Source: Planctomycetia bacterium
GTDB taxonomy: Bacteria; Planctomycetota; Planctomycetia; Gemmatales; Gemmataceae
DNA: 36,252 nucleotides
Direction of reading: 5' to 3'
Assembly: GCA_005786805.1 (NCBI GenBank)
Contig: SYCV01000248.1
Location: 1 to 36,252, forward strand
Positions 7,169-16,100 of this stretch are shown piece after piece. The notes beneath the pieces are model-generated. The model searched no databases, had not been told where the DNA came from, and saw nothing but the letters and a program-made list of their open reading frames with translations. Within the stretch, counting starts at the first letter, position 1, and each line of letters starts with the position of its first letter. A program made the translations under genes and the position numbers.

Positions 7169-9313
7169 ATGGATCGATTCATTTTCTTGCTTTTAGCACT
7201 GTCAGCCCTGGTGGGAATGACAGCCAGTGTGGCCACCGCGGCACGGCCGATGCAGGTGGATGACCTTTTTAAATTCCTCAGGATCTCAGACGCTCAAATC
7301 AGTCCCGATGGCTTCTGGGTGGCATATGTCGTGACCAAGGTGGATTTGGAGGCAAACAAGTCGTCATCAAGCCTTTGGCTTGCGGATGTCGCGGGTAAAA
7401 ACCCACCCAGGAAACTGACCACCACCGATAAAAAAGACAGGCATCCCCGCTGGAGCCCCGATGGCAAACGCATCCTTTTTGAATCCTCCCGCTCGGGCGA
7501 AAACCAGTTGTGGGTGATTGATATCCGCGGTGGGGAAGCCAGGCAGATCACCAACCTTGCAACCGAGGCCTCCGGGGCGATCTGGAGCGCGGATGGTAAA
7601 AACATCGCCTTTGTTTCAACGGTTTATCCCGAGTTCTCCAAGCTTCCATTCAAGGAATCGGATGCTGCGAACAGGAAAAAAATGGATGAGATCAAGGCCA
7701 GCCCCGTCAAGGCGAAGGTGTTCACCAAGCTGTTTTACCGCCATTGGGACAGCTATGTTGAGGATAAACGCCAGCATCTTTTTGTGCTGCCTTATGATGC
7801 CAATGCGTTGGAGGGTTTTGCGGAGCCCCGTGATGTGACCCCCGGTGACCGCGATGCCTACCCCACATCTTCAACTTTTTCCTCGGGGGACGATTTCACT
7901 TTTTCGCCCGATGGTAATTTTCTGGTGTTTGGTGCCGTGCCTGAAAAGGATGAGGCCTGGAGCACCAACATGGATCTCTGCAGGGTTTCCATCACCAACA
8001 CCTCGGAAAAGTGGGAGACGCTGACCAAGGATAATCCGGCGGCGGATACCGCCCCGATGTTTTCCCCCGATGGTAATTACCTGGCTTACAGGGCCCAGAA
8101 ACGCCCAGGATTCGAGGCGGACAAATGGGAGATCATGATCGTTGAGACCACCCGGGAAGGCACTTTCAAAGGCAAGCCTGTTTCCTTCACCGGTGGCTTG
8201 AAGACTGATTTGTCGGTCAACGAGTTCACCTGGGCGGGCAAAGATAAAATCCTGTTCACCGCGGATCATCTTGGAAAGGTTGGATTGTTCCAGATTCTTC
8301 CCCTTGAGGATGTGAAGGCGGCGACGCTGATCAAAAACCCGTTGTCGGGATACAACAGTGGTGTGAGTGCCAGCGCGGATGGCACGAAGATCGCATTGCT
8401 CAACGCCAACATGGCAAGTCCCCCGGAGGTTTTTGCGGGCAATGCCGACTTGAGGCTTTCCAACCCGGTCAATATAAGCAAGGTCAATGAGGGGTTATTA
8501 AAGGAGCTGGACCTGCCCAAGCCTGAAAGTGTGACACTTCCGGGTGCGGGGGATGTTCCAACCCAGATGTGGATTTTAAAACCCCCGGGCTTTGATCCCG
8601 CGAAGAAATGGCCTGTTGCTTTCCTGGTTCATGGCGGTCCCCAGGGCGCCTGGGAGGATGGCTGGAGTTATCGTTGGAACCCGCAGGCATGGGCCGCCCG
8701 CGGTTATGTTGTCGCCCTGCCCAATCCCCGTGGAAGCACTGGTTTCGGACAGAAATATGTGGATGAAATTTCAGGCGATTGGGGTGGCAAATGCTACGAG
8801 GACCTCATGAAAGCCGCTGATCATGTCGAAAAACTTCCCTATGTCGACAAGGATCGCATCGGCAGCGCCGGTGCTTCCTTCGGCGGTTACATGATGAATT
8901 GGTTTTCCGTGAAGACCGGCAGGTTCAAATGCCTGATCAGTCATTGCGGGGTTTACAACTTTGAGAGCATGTACACCACCACTGAGGAAATATGGTTTGA
9001 CGAATGGGAGCATGGTGGTCCACCTTGGGGCAAAAGCAGGGAGAGCTATGAAAAACACTCGCCCCATCGACTTGCTGAAAACCTTGGAAAATTCAAAACC
9101 CCTATGTTGATCATCCACAATGACTTGGATTTCAGGGTGCCCATCAGTGAGGGGACCCAGATTTTCACGGCATTGCAGCGGCAGGGTGTTCCCTCGAGGT
9201 TTGTCAATTTCCCCGATGAGGGACATTGGGTGCTGAAACCCAGGAACAGCCAGTACTGGTACAAGGAAGTTTTTGGCTGGTTGGAAAAGCATGTTCCACC
9301 GGGTGGTCGTTGA
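7169..9313 (+). CDS. Secreted S9 family peptidase (prolyl oligopeptidase/acylaminoacyl peptidase type)
   Basis: The 714-residue serine peptidase starts at ATG 7169 behind AAGGAA. A signal peptide (FIFLLLALSALVGMTASVATA) predicts export. Residues from about 30 to 430 form a PD40/WD40-like beta-propeller with repeats such as PRWSPDGKRILFES and APMFSPDGNYLAYRA, which in this family limits access to the active site. The C-terminal alpha/beta hydrolase carries the full triad: Ser570 in GASFGGY, Asp654 in HNDLDFRVP and His686 in DEGHW. The family cleaves short peptides, often dipeptidyl or acylaminoacyl units; substrate choice cannot be read here. The next gene has its own promoter-like sequence, so this may be a single-gene transcript. 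Confidence 0.95.
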   Translation: MDRFIFLLLALSALVGMTASVATAARPMQVDDLFKFLRISDAQISPDGFWVAYVVTKVDLEANKSSSSLWLADVAGKNPPRKLTTTDKKDRHPRWSPDGKRILFESSRSGENQLWVIDIRGGEARQITNLATEASGAIWSADGKNIAFVSTVYPEFSKLPFKESDAANRKKMDEIKASPVKAKVFTKLFYRHWDSYVEDKRQHLFVLPYDANALEGFAEPRDVTPGDRDAYPTSSTFSSGDDFTFSPDGNFLVFGAVPEKDEAWSTNMDLCRVSITNTSEKWETLTKDNPAADTAPMFSPDGNYLAYRAQKRPGFEADKWEIMIVETTREGTFKGKPVSFTGGLKTDLSVNEFTWAGKDKILFTADHLGKVGLFQILPLEDVKAATLIKNPLSGYNSGVSASADGTKIALLNANMASPPEVFAGNADLRLSNPVNISKVNEGLLKELDLPKPESVTLPGAGDVPTQMWILKPPGFDPAKKWPVAFLVHGGPQGAWEDGWSYRWNPQAWAARGYVVALPNPRGSTGFGQKYVDEISGDWGGKCYEDLMKAADHVEKLPYVDKDRIGSAGASFGGYMMNWFSVKTGRFKCLISHCGVYNFESMYTTTEEIWFDEWEHGGPPWGKSRESYEKHSPHRLAENLGKFKTPMLIIHNDLDFRVPISEGTQIFTALQRQGVPSRFVNFPDEGHWVLKPRNSQYWYKEVFGWLEKHVPPGGR

Positions 9314-9317
9314 GCAT

Positions 9318-9346
9318 TTGTTTGAAAGCTTTTTTAAAGCTATAAT
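9318..9346 (+). promoter_or_regulatory. Sigma70-like promoter of the selenoprotein candidate
   Basis: TTGTTT (9318-9323) and a perfect TATAAT (9341-9346) are separated by 17 bp. The predicted start of transcription, near 9353, leaves a leader of about 28 nt before the ATG. A perfect inverted repeat AGCTTT-TTT-AAAGCT (9327-9341) lies in the spacer and touches the -10 box, so it could be an operator. Confidence 0.6.
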
Positions 9347-9380
9347 GATAGTGTGTAATCCTAATGAATGGAGGTTTCTC

Positions 9381-9716
9381 ATGTTTAATCGCCAGATGGT
9401 GGGAGTGGCAATTCCCCTGGTCATGTTGTTGGGTTGTGGAGACATGTATTCGCCTGGTGAAGATACCGCGGATGCAAGTTTGCAGCGATACACGGTGGAA
9501 GTCCGGGGAATGTCGTGAATGTCATGCCCCTCCAAAGTGCGGTCCGCACTTGTGACAATACCCTGGGTGGTCAAGGAATCAATCATCGCCAATCGAAATA
9601 CGGAGACCGTAAGATTCGCGGTTTCAGACAAGGAAAAGTTCAACCTTGATGAACTTAAGCAAACGGTCACTGCCAAGGCTGGCAATCGTTATCAGGTAAC
9701 GAAGGTGATCCAGTAG
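9381..9716 (+). CDS. Candidate selenocysteine-containing HMA-domain lipoprotein (UGA read through)
   Basis: Read through the UGA at 9516-9518, this is a 111-residue protein. The ATG has GGAGG (9370-9374) 6 nt upstream. Residues 1-19 form a lipoprotein signal with lipobox LLGC (Cys19). The mature part is one heavy-metal-associated domain: YTVEVRGMS, then UGA (residue 46), then MSCPSKVRSALVTIPWVV, ending NRYQVTKVIQ. The family motif is GMxCxxCxxxVxxAL. UGA sits exactly on the first Cys, with Cys49 as the second, giving a UxxC pair. A SECIS-like hairpin follows the UGA. HMA domains bind soft metals such as Cu or Hg. A UxxC pair anchored outside the cytoplasmic membrane suggests metal or redox chemistry, but that is inference. 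Alternatives are a TGC/TGT-to-TGA pseudogene, or two ORFs by reinitiation at ATG 9519. Confidence 0.75.
9516..9558 (+). promoter_or_regulatory. Bacterial SECIS-like element
   Basis: The UGA at 9516-9518 is followed by an upper stem AAGUGC (9535-9540) / GCACUU (9546-9551) closing an apical loop GGUCC (9541-9545). A lower stem UGUCA (9520-9524) / UGACA (9553-9557) follows, with a 10-nt left bulge. The loop begins 22 nt after the UGA. As I recall, bacterial SECIS elements place the loop about 16-37 nt downstream with a G in its first two positions, and the E. coli fdhF loop contains GGUCU. The element lies wholly inside the coding frame, as expected for bacteria. Confidence 0.7.
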
Positions 9717-9734
9717 TCGGTATTTAAGATGGTG

Positions 9735-9767
9735 AAGGCCCTCCCTGTTTAGCGCGGGGAGGGCCTT
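9735..9767 (+). terminator. Strong intrinsic terminator after the HMA lipoprotein
   Basis: A perfect 11-bp stem, AAGGCCCTCCC (9735-9745) with GGGAGGGCCTT (9757-9767), is followed by T residues (9766-9769). It ends the short monocistronic unit and separates it from the convergent Gfo/Idh gene, whose stop is at 9771. Confidence 0.88.
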
Positions 9768-9770
9768 TTC

Positions 9771-10835
9771 TTATTTAATGTGGATGACTTTTCCTGAAGC
9801 ATTGGAAGCGTAGATGGCCTGGATCAACTCAACCGCCCTACGGCCTTCCCTGCCATCAACCAGCGGCTTGCCCCCAAGCTTGATCGCGTTCACGAAATCG
9901 GTCAATTGCCTTGTGTGGCCCTGATGGCTGATTGCAGCGGGATTGCTGGAACCACCCGAGGCGCCAACCTTCTGGGCAAAACGGGTTTTCACATCATTGT
10001 CGTGAGCGATTGGTTCGAGGAAATCCCATTTGAGGATGTCATCCTGTTCAATGACAGCGGTACCTTTGTCGCCATGGATTCCGATGGTTTTTGGCAGGCC
10101 TGGGTGAACGCTGGTGGTGGCCTGGATGACCCCGAGTGCGCCATTTTGGAATTTGAGGCAGGCGACGGCGGTATCCTCGACCTCGATGCGTTCGTGGGCG
10201 AGGGTGGCGGTGAAGCCTGTGACATGGGTGACCGGGCCCATCATCCAGAGAAGAAGGTCGACATTATGGATGGCCTGGTTCATGAGAGCGCCCCCGCCAT
10301 CGAGGGCCAAGGTGCCCTTCCAGCCGCCTTCATCGTAATAGGCCTGGGTGCGCCACCATTTGCAGGTGGTTTCGCCCAGGGTTAGCCTGCCAAATCTTTT
10401 CGCATCAACCGCTGCCTTGAGTTCAACATTCGCATCACCAAAGCGAGATGGAAAGATGGTGCAAAGCAGGACCTTGTTTTTATCGCATTCGCGGATGATG
10501 GTGTCGCAGCGTTCCGCGGAGATTTCAAGTGGTTTTTCGACCACGACATGCTTGCCTGCGCGGGCGCACTCGACAGCGGGTTCAAGGTGCGCGCCTGAGG
10601 GGGTTGTGATGATGACAATTTGGATGTCCTTGCGCGCAAGCACCGGGGCAAGGGAGGGGTAAATATCACAGGAGAGCTTGAGTTCATCATTCATGGCTTG
10701 GGCGTTTTTGCCGCTTCTGCTGACGAGGGCAAGTAGCTTGGTTCCGGGAACCTCAGCCAGTGCCCTGGCATGGAAGCGGGCGATCATGCCGCATCCAACG
10801 ATTGCAACTCCCAGAGGTTGTCCATTCTCCGCCAT
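9771..10835 (-). CDS. Gfo/Idh/MocA family oxidoreductase
   Basis: This 354-residue NAD(P)-dependent dehydrogenase has a Rossmann motif GCGMIA at residues 14-19 and the family hallmark EKP (Glu100-Lys101-Pro102). It also has the catalytic-region segment LDGGGALMNQAIHNVDLLLW, with Asp179 and His190. Family members oxidise or reduce sugars, inositols or related compounds; the substrate is not readable. Planctomycetes carry many such paralogs. The ATG at 10833-10835 has AGGAGA about 7 nt upstream. It lies 20 nt after pgsA on the same strand, so it is probably the last gene of a rimO-pgsA-oxidoreductase transcript. Confidence 0.9.
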   Translation of the reverse strand: MAENGQPLGVAIVGCGMIARFHARALAEVPGTKLLALVSRSGKNAQAMNDELKLSCDIYPSLAPVLARKDIQIVIITTPSGAHLEPAVECARAGKHVVVEKPLEISAERCDTIIRECDKNKVLLCTIFPSRFGDANVELKAAVDAKRFGRLTLGETTCKWWRTQAYYDEGGWKGTLALDGGGALMNQAIHNVDLLLWMMGPVTHVTGFTATLAHERIEVEDTAVACLKFQNGALGVIQATTSVHPGLPKTIGIHGDKGTAVIEQDDILKWDFLEPIAHDNDVKTRFAQKVGASGGSSNPAAISHQGHTRQLTDFVNAIKLGGKPLVDGREGRRAVELIQAIYASNASGKVIHIK

Positions 10836-10855
10836 GGTTTGGTCTCCTGATGAAT

Positions 10856-11470
10856 TTAAGAATGCCCTGATAGGATGGTCTGGAAAGCCTTGACGAGATA
10901 TTGAAGGCCGCTAAGCAGGGTGGCGGCAAGCATGCCATATATGAGGGTGGTCCTTGCGATCGTGCCGAAGGTGGGATTAATCCATTCCAGGTTCATCAGG
11001 TTCATGAAGATCGCGATGAGGGCGGCGCACTGCAGGATCATCTTGGCCTTGCCCAGGAAGTCGGCGCCAAAGCTGACTCCTTTTTGCTCGATGAAGTTAC
11101 GCAGCCCGGTGATGAGTAATTCGCGGGCCACGATCAGGGTGACCATCCATGGGGCGAGCCATCCCTGCGCGGTGCCTATCGGAATGAGAAAGATAAATGC
11201 GCCGCAGATCAGGACTTTATCCACGAGGGGATCGAGGTTGCGGCCAAGGCTGCTTTGCATGTTCTGGGTGCGGGCCAGGTAACCATCAAGCCAGTCGGTG
11301 AAGGCTGCAACGACGAAAACAACAAGCGATGCGAGCCAGAGTTCTTGGGAGATGAGATAGAAAAGCACGAAGGAAAGCAGGAGGCGCAGCCCGGTGAGCT
11401 GGTTGGGGAGGTTGAACAAAACCGCCCTTCCCGAGTTGATCGGTCTTGTGCCTGCGAGGTCTCTTTCCAT
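10856..11470 (-). CDS. pgsA: CDP-diacylglycerol--glycerol-3-phosphate 3-phosphatidyltransferase
   Basis: This membrane enzyme of phosphatidylglycerol synthesis makes phosphatidylglycerophosphate from CDP-diacylglycerol and glycerol-3-phosphate. The 204 residues contain the complete CDP-alcohol phosphatidyltransferase signature D-G-x2-A-R-x8-G-x3-D-x3-D: Asp62, Gly63, Ala66, Arg67, Gly76, Asp80, Asp84. Several hydrophobic helices surround it. NLPNQLTGLRLLLSF near the N-terminus is typical of PgsA rather than of phosphatidylserine synthase or cardiolipin-type relatives. The start ATG 11468-11470 has only a weak upstream GAGAG. It lies 24 nt after rimO, a pairing seen in many bacteria, and upstream of the Gfo/Idh gene. 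Confidence 0.92.
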   Translation of the reverse strand: MERDLAGTRPINSGRAVLFNLPNQLTGLRLLLSFVLFYLISQELWLASLVVFVVAAFTDWLDGYLARTQNMQSSLGRNLDPLVDKVLICGAFIFLIPIGTAQGWLAPWMVTLIVARELLITGLRNFIEQKGVSFGADFLGKAKMILQCAALIAIFMNLMNLEWINPTFGTIARTTLIYGMLAATLLSGLQYLVKAFQTILSGHS

Positions 11471-11494
11471 GAAGCAATTACTCTCAAAGCCAAA

Positions 11495-12889
11495 CTAGCG
11501 GATAGAAATAACCCTGCCTGCAAGGTCGTAGCCATCGGTTCCGGTGATCTTGGCGCGGACGATGTCGCCTGAGCGCAGGCCTTTTCCCTTGAGGCGGATA
11601 ATGCAGTCAATGTCGGGGGCATCGGCGAAAGTCCTGCCTGTGAACTGGCCGGGCACCTCGGGGTCGGGGCCGTCCACGATCGCCTCGATCTCCCTTCCCA
11701 GTTGGGATTGGCACCATTCAAAGGCGATGGGTTGCTGTAATGCCATAAGGGTGTTTTGCCGGGCTGTCTTGACTTCCTCGGGCAGGTGGTCATCAAGCCT
11801 GGAAGCCGGGGTGCCTGGTTCCAAGGAGTAGGTGAAAACACCGAGTCTTTCGAATTTTGCCTGCTTCACAAACTCGACAAGTTCCTGGAATTCCTCCTCA
11901 GTTTCACCGGGAAAGCCTGCGATGAAAGTGGTTCGGAACGCAAGGTTGGGGATCGAGGCCCGTAATTTCGCAAGCAGCGACTCGATGTCGGCCCTTCGGA
12001 CTTTTCGTTGCATCCTGCGCAACACCCGGTCGTTGATGTGCTGCAGTGGCATGTCAAGGTAGGGAACGATCTTTTTGGAGGCAGCTATCACCTCGATAAG
12101 TTCATCCGTGAAGAAAATAGGGTAGGCGTACAGGATGCGGATCCATTCGATGCCATCCACTTTTTCCAGCTCGCGCAGCAATGAGGCGAAGCGGACTTCG
12201 CCATAAAGATCAAGGCCGTAGTAGGTGGTGTCCTGCGCGACTATGAGAAGTTCGCGCACACCATCCCTTGCAAGTTCGCGGGCCTCGCGGATCACCTCTT
12301 CCATCGGCTTGGTGACATGCTTACCGCGCATGGAGGGTATCGCGCAGAAAGTGCAAAGCCTGTCGCATCCCTCGGATATTTTAAGATAGGCGAAATGCCT
12401 GGGGGTGATGCGGAGCCTGCCTGTGTCTTCCTGGGCCTTGACGGGTGCTGGGCGGAATACCGAGCGTTGCTCTTCCGCGGCTTTCTTGGAAAGCGTTCGA
12501 TTGATGATCTGCACGATCTCCTCGCGGGCATGAACCCCGAGGATATGATCCACCTTTGGCACTTCTTCAAGAAGAGCCTCACCTTTGCGTTCCGCAAGGC
12601 AACCGGCCACCACCACAGATCCGACCTGCCCTTTTTCCTTGAGATCCAACATTTCACGAATAACGCCCAGCGATTCCTGGCGCGCAGGCTCGATAAAACC
12701 ACAAGTGTTGATGATGACAAGGTCGGCACCCTCGGCGTTGGGGGTCAGCGCATAGCCATCCTGGGCAAGTTTCCCCAGCATTCGTTCGGAATCAACAAGG
12801 TTTTTAGGGCACCCCAAACTTACGAAGGCGAATGTCCCCTTCGACTTCACTGGTTCGGCCAAAGGAGTTTTTTTGGGACTTAATTGCAT
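11495..12889 (-). CDS. rimO: Ribosomal protein uS12 methylthiotransferase
   Basis: This radical SAM enzyme adds a methylthio group to a conserved Asp of ribosomal protein S12. The 464 residues hold an N-terminal UPF0004 domain with Cys27 (SLGCPKN), Cys63 (NTCGF) and Cys97 (AGCLAER) for the auxiliary iron-sulfur cluster. The radical SAM triad is Cys175-x3-Cys179-x2-Cys182 in SEGCDRLCTFC. A C-terminal TRAM domain (about 400-464) follows. SLGCPKNLVDSE and IPSMRGKH point to RimO rather than MiaB. The ATG at 12887-12889 has no clear Shine-Dalgarno; GGGAAG lies about 12 nt upstream. A hairpin at 12903-12920 lies just upstream in the leader. Confidence 0.94.
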   Translation of the reverse strand: MQLSPKKTPLAEPVKSKGTFAFVSLGCPKNLVDSERMLGKLAQDGYALTPNAEGADLVIINTCGFIEPARQESLGVIREMLDLKEKGQVGSVVVAGCLAERKGEALLEEVPKVDHILGVHAREEIVQIINRTLSKKAAEEQRSVFRPAPVKAQEDTGRLRITPRHFAYLKISEGCDRLCTFCAIPSMRGKHVTKPMEEVIREARELARDGVRELLIVAQDTTYYGLDLYGEVRFASLLRELEKVDGIEWIRILYAYPIFFTDELIEVIAASKKIVPYLDMPLQHINDRVLRRMQRKVRRADIESLLAKLRASIPNLAFRTTFIAGFPGETEEEFQELVEFVKQAKFERLGVFTYSLEPGTPASRLDDHLPEEVKTARQNTLMALQQPIAFEWCQSQLGREIEAIVDGPDPEVPGQFTGRTFADAPDIDCIIRLKGKGLRSGDIVRAKITGTDGYDLAGRVISIR

Positions 12890-13190
12890 TAATATTGCTT
12901 CCCGCAGGCAAGAACCTGCGAATTTATAGTTTGTTCAGCATCATCCGGATGGTCTTTTTCCGGTTCAAATAACTTGGGTAAATGCCCCAAGTATACAGTT
13001 TAGCCATCCAATGCTTATCTTACAACGAAACAGCAGGAATGGGGCGGGTATTTTTAAAGGTGCCCATGGAAAAGGAGGAATAACAAGAATCAATAAAAAC
13101 CTAAAATCCTTATCTGGCAAGAAGATAGGGGTTGCGCAAAAAACGCCAAAAGTATCTAATATAGGCAGTTTGGGTAAAAAGTAAGCGCCG
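12890..13190. other. Divergent intergenic region with two inverted repeats
   Basis: This 301-bp stretch separates rimO (minus) from the giant membrane protein gene (plus). It holds two perfect inverted repeats: CGCAGG (12903-12908) / CCTGCG (12915-12920), and ACTTGGG (12972-12978) / CCCAAGT (12986-12992). Neither has a T-run, so operator or leader structures are more likely than terminators. A perfect AAAGGAGG (13071-13078) has no start codon at a usable distance. A weak open frame of 57 codons (13011-13184) is not called as a gene. Confidence 0.5.
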
Positions 13191-16100
13191 GTGATTCAAG
13201 TTGTTTTATTGTGGCAGTTCTTTTCAGGTGTTAGCTCGTTATTCATGGACATTTTTTTTCTCATCATGCTGTCGGTTTTGGCGTTATTCCTATCTCTCAC
13301 CCTTTGGATTGGGATCAAGGTTATTGGATTTTTCATTGGTTTATTTTTCCCTTCAGCACCAGTTCGTAGATTTTGCAGGATCTGTGGCAGTGAACTTGGC
13401 CATGGCGTGATTCAATGCGGTAACTGTGGTGGAAGTGTAAATAACATTCTTTCCAAGGAAGCGCAGGACCTTCGTGTAGCCATCGAGCAATTGGAAAAAT
13501 TAGTGGATCGGGATGAGATCACGAAGGATGCGGTTCACCCGGCGATCTCGGCGCTGCAAAAACGCCTGGCAGATATCATGCCCCTCGCAAACCCAGCTAC
13601 TCCGCCCCCAATACAAGTCGAGCGGGATTCATCATCAAGTTTGAGCTCTTTGATCTCGGTGATTGAGGAAAAAATTGTTCCTCCACCCATTCCGGTTGTT
13701 TCATCGGAAACCAAGCCCGATCATGAATCTCCTTTGATCCCCTTTCCAAAAACTCCTGATGAGCCTGTTATCGCGAAACCCAAAATGTCACTCGCTTCCG
13801 TGCTGGGAATGTTCCTGGAAAGCAGGAACATCCTATTAGGTGAATTGGTGGGTGGCTTGTTGATTGTGGGCGGTTCCATCGCCCTTGTCGCAACTTTATG
13901 GAACAGCCTCGAGCAAATCCCCTATTTCCCTTTTTTGATGCTTGCGGGAATCTCCATCCTTCTTTTCCTCGCGGGACAATACACTTTGCATCATTGGAAA
14001 TTGCAATCCACCAGCAGGGGAATGCTGGTGATCAGTATTTTGCTGGCATTGCTTTCCCTTTTGGTGCTGGCCAACCTGGGTGAGGCTGGGTCAGGCCATT
14101 GGATAGCCGCGGCGGTGCAGGTCATCGCGGTCACTGGTGTTTTTTTTCTGTCCAAAAAATCCACATCCGATCTTTTCGAGGATGTTGATTTTACCGGTAT
14201 ATCCAGAATCACCACGATTCAAATTCTTCTTTGCAGCGTATGCATGGTCCTGGTTTCTTGGTTTGTCCCGGTTGAAAAAAGAACAGCCCAGGGCATGGCG
14301 GTGGCGCTTGCTTTGCTCTCGGTTTATTTGTCCAGCATCGTGAAACCCGCAACTTCCGCGAAGTTGATTCTTTTTTCCCTTTTGACTTCATTTTCACTTT
14401 TTGTTTCACAGGGTTTCCTGCTCGCTTCTGTCGAAGGTTTTGCGCTTTCTCTCCTCGCCATACCGTTGGTGCTTTCAGGGATGGCTTTTTTAGTGTTGAA
14501 GGTTTCCAGCTTGGAACATCACGAGGATGCATTCGCCATCGCTGGGCCATTGCTTAATGGATTGGGCTTGTTGCTAATCACCCTATCGCCCCTGTTGGGC
14601 TGGCCTGATGCCTTTTCCATGGTTTGGTCGTTGTGGGTCGCAATCGCAGTACTGTTGTTTTTTTCAAGAACAAATGTTTCCTTTTTCGCGCCCATCGCAG
14701 CCAGCCTGCAATTGGTGATCGCATTTTCGATCATGGTGCATTTGCTCAATGGAACCCTTGATGCGAAAGCATCCATATCCTCGCTGGAGCTTGCCAAGGT
14801 CCTGGTTGAACCGCCTTCAGCTTTTGTGTTGTTGTTTGTGGGGTTTTTGATCACCGGCCTGGCCCGGTGGAATCTTGAAAATCGATTGGTGAGAAATGGC
14901 TGGATAGCGGGAGCGTGGGTTGCAGCGATAAGTTCCCTTGCGATGGGATGGGGGCAATCCGAGGGTCCCGGGCCAGGCGGGGCAATCGCCCAAATCGGTT
15001 TTGCCTGCCTGTTGCTTTATCTTCACAGGCTTGAATCCAATGCTTTCAGCGCGCTTATCATCGGGGTTTTCCCGATCACCGCGGTCGCCGCGTTTTTGTA
15101 TCCCGATCCCCCAGCAAACTTCGGATTCGCCTGCTTCGGCATGTTGGCTTTGATTTACTCGACACTTGCGAGGATCATTCCATCTTCCGCTAAAACTTAT
15201 CATTTAAACCATGCCTTCAAGACACTTTCCTTCATTCTTGTCGTCTGTTTGTTACCCGCATGGTATTTCCTTCAGAAAACACCCGGGGACCAGTATTTGT
15301 TTTTCAGCCTGGGCGCCTTGGAGCTTGGCATAGCCTGCGTTCTTCTCGCGTGGCAGTTTGGTTACATGGGCTTGACCGTCGCGGGATTATTGTTTTGGTC
15401 GATTTCGGGCTACAGCTTTTTCCAGCATCATCTTTTATTCCTGATGCCAATCACCGCGGGGTTTCTTGCCGCTGCGACAATGGCTCTTCTATTGCATCTG
15501 TTAAACAGTTTCTTTGTTTTCTTTGATTCCCTTTGGGATGATGGGGTTTACAAGCCCGCAAGGATATCAGAATTCTGGCTGCTGCTGCTTCTGCCCCTCG
15601 TGATTGTTTTGGAATCAGCGGGCGCGATCCTTGATTCCAAGGTACTTGATCTTCCCCTGGCTGTTTATCTTGATTGGTTCGCGTTTGCAGCATTATTCAG
15701 GGCGTTGTTACTGAGCAGCAGTCCGTGGTTTCGGGTTTTCCAGTTCGCGATCGCTGGTTCCGTGTTTTGTTTGTCATTGCACTTCATAAGGATGCAACCC
15801 TGGTTTTTGGAACAGGGCGGAAACCTGGATCATCCCTGGGTATTGCAAACTTTGGGATGCTGGCTTTCCGTGCTCGCGTTTGTGTGGGGAGTATTACGGT
15901 TTGAGGCCCGCAAGAGCCGTATCTTCAGGGATATCTGGTTTGAAACCAGAAGATCGATTGATGAATGGACACTTGCTGCACTTTGCGCGATTTTAATGGT
16001 GCTGGGATTATTCAGCGGGTTTTTAGCATCAACTTCCAACTGGGGTTTAATCACCCCGAGTGATTGGCCCAATTTGATGATGGGACCGGGCACTCTTTTC

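Noticed and set aside
9381-9518. Stand-alone 45-codon lipoprotein ending at the UGA, with a separate ORF from ATG 9519 to 9716
   Set aside because: Each half alone would be a broken HMA domain; joined they give the exact family motif. A reinitiation model (TGAATG) remains possible but does not explain the SECIS-like hairpin.
8771-9685. 304-codon minus-strand ORF antisense to the S9 peptidase and the HMA lipoprotein
   Set aside because: It overlaps two well-supported plus-strand genes, shows no domain and no plausible start context; it is a shadow frame.
13011-13184. Basic 57-codon ORF in the same frame as the giant membrane protein, ending in TAA just before its GTG
   Set aside because: No Shine-Dalgarno, low-complexity Lys/Gly composition and no recognisable domain. 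An open frame of this length is not surprising by chance.
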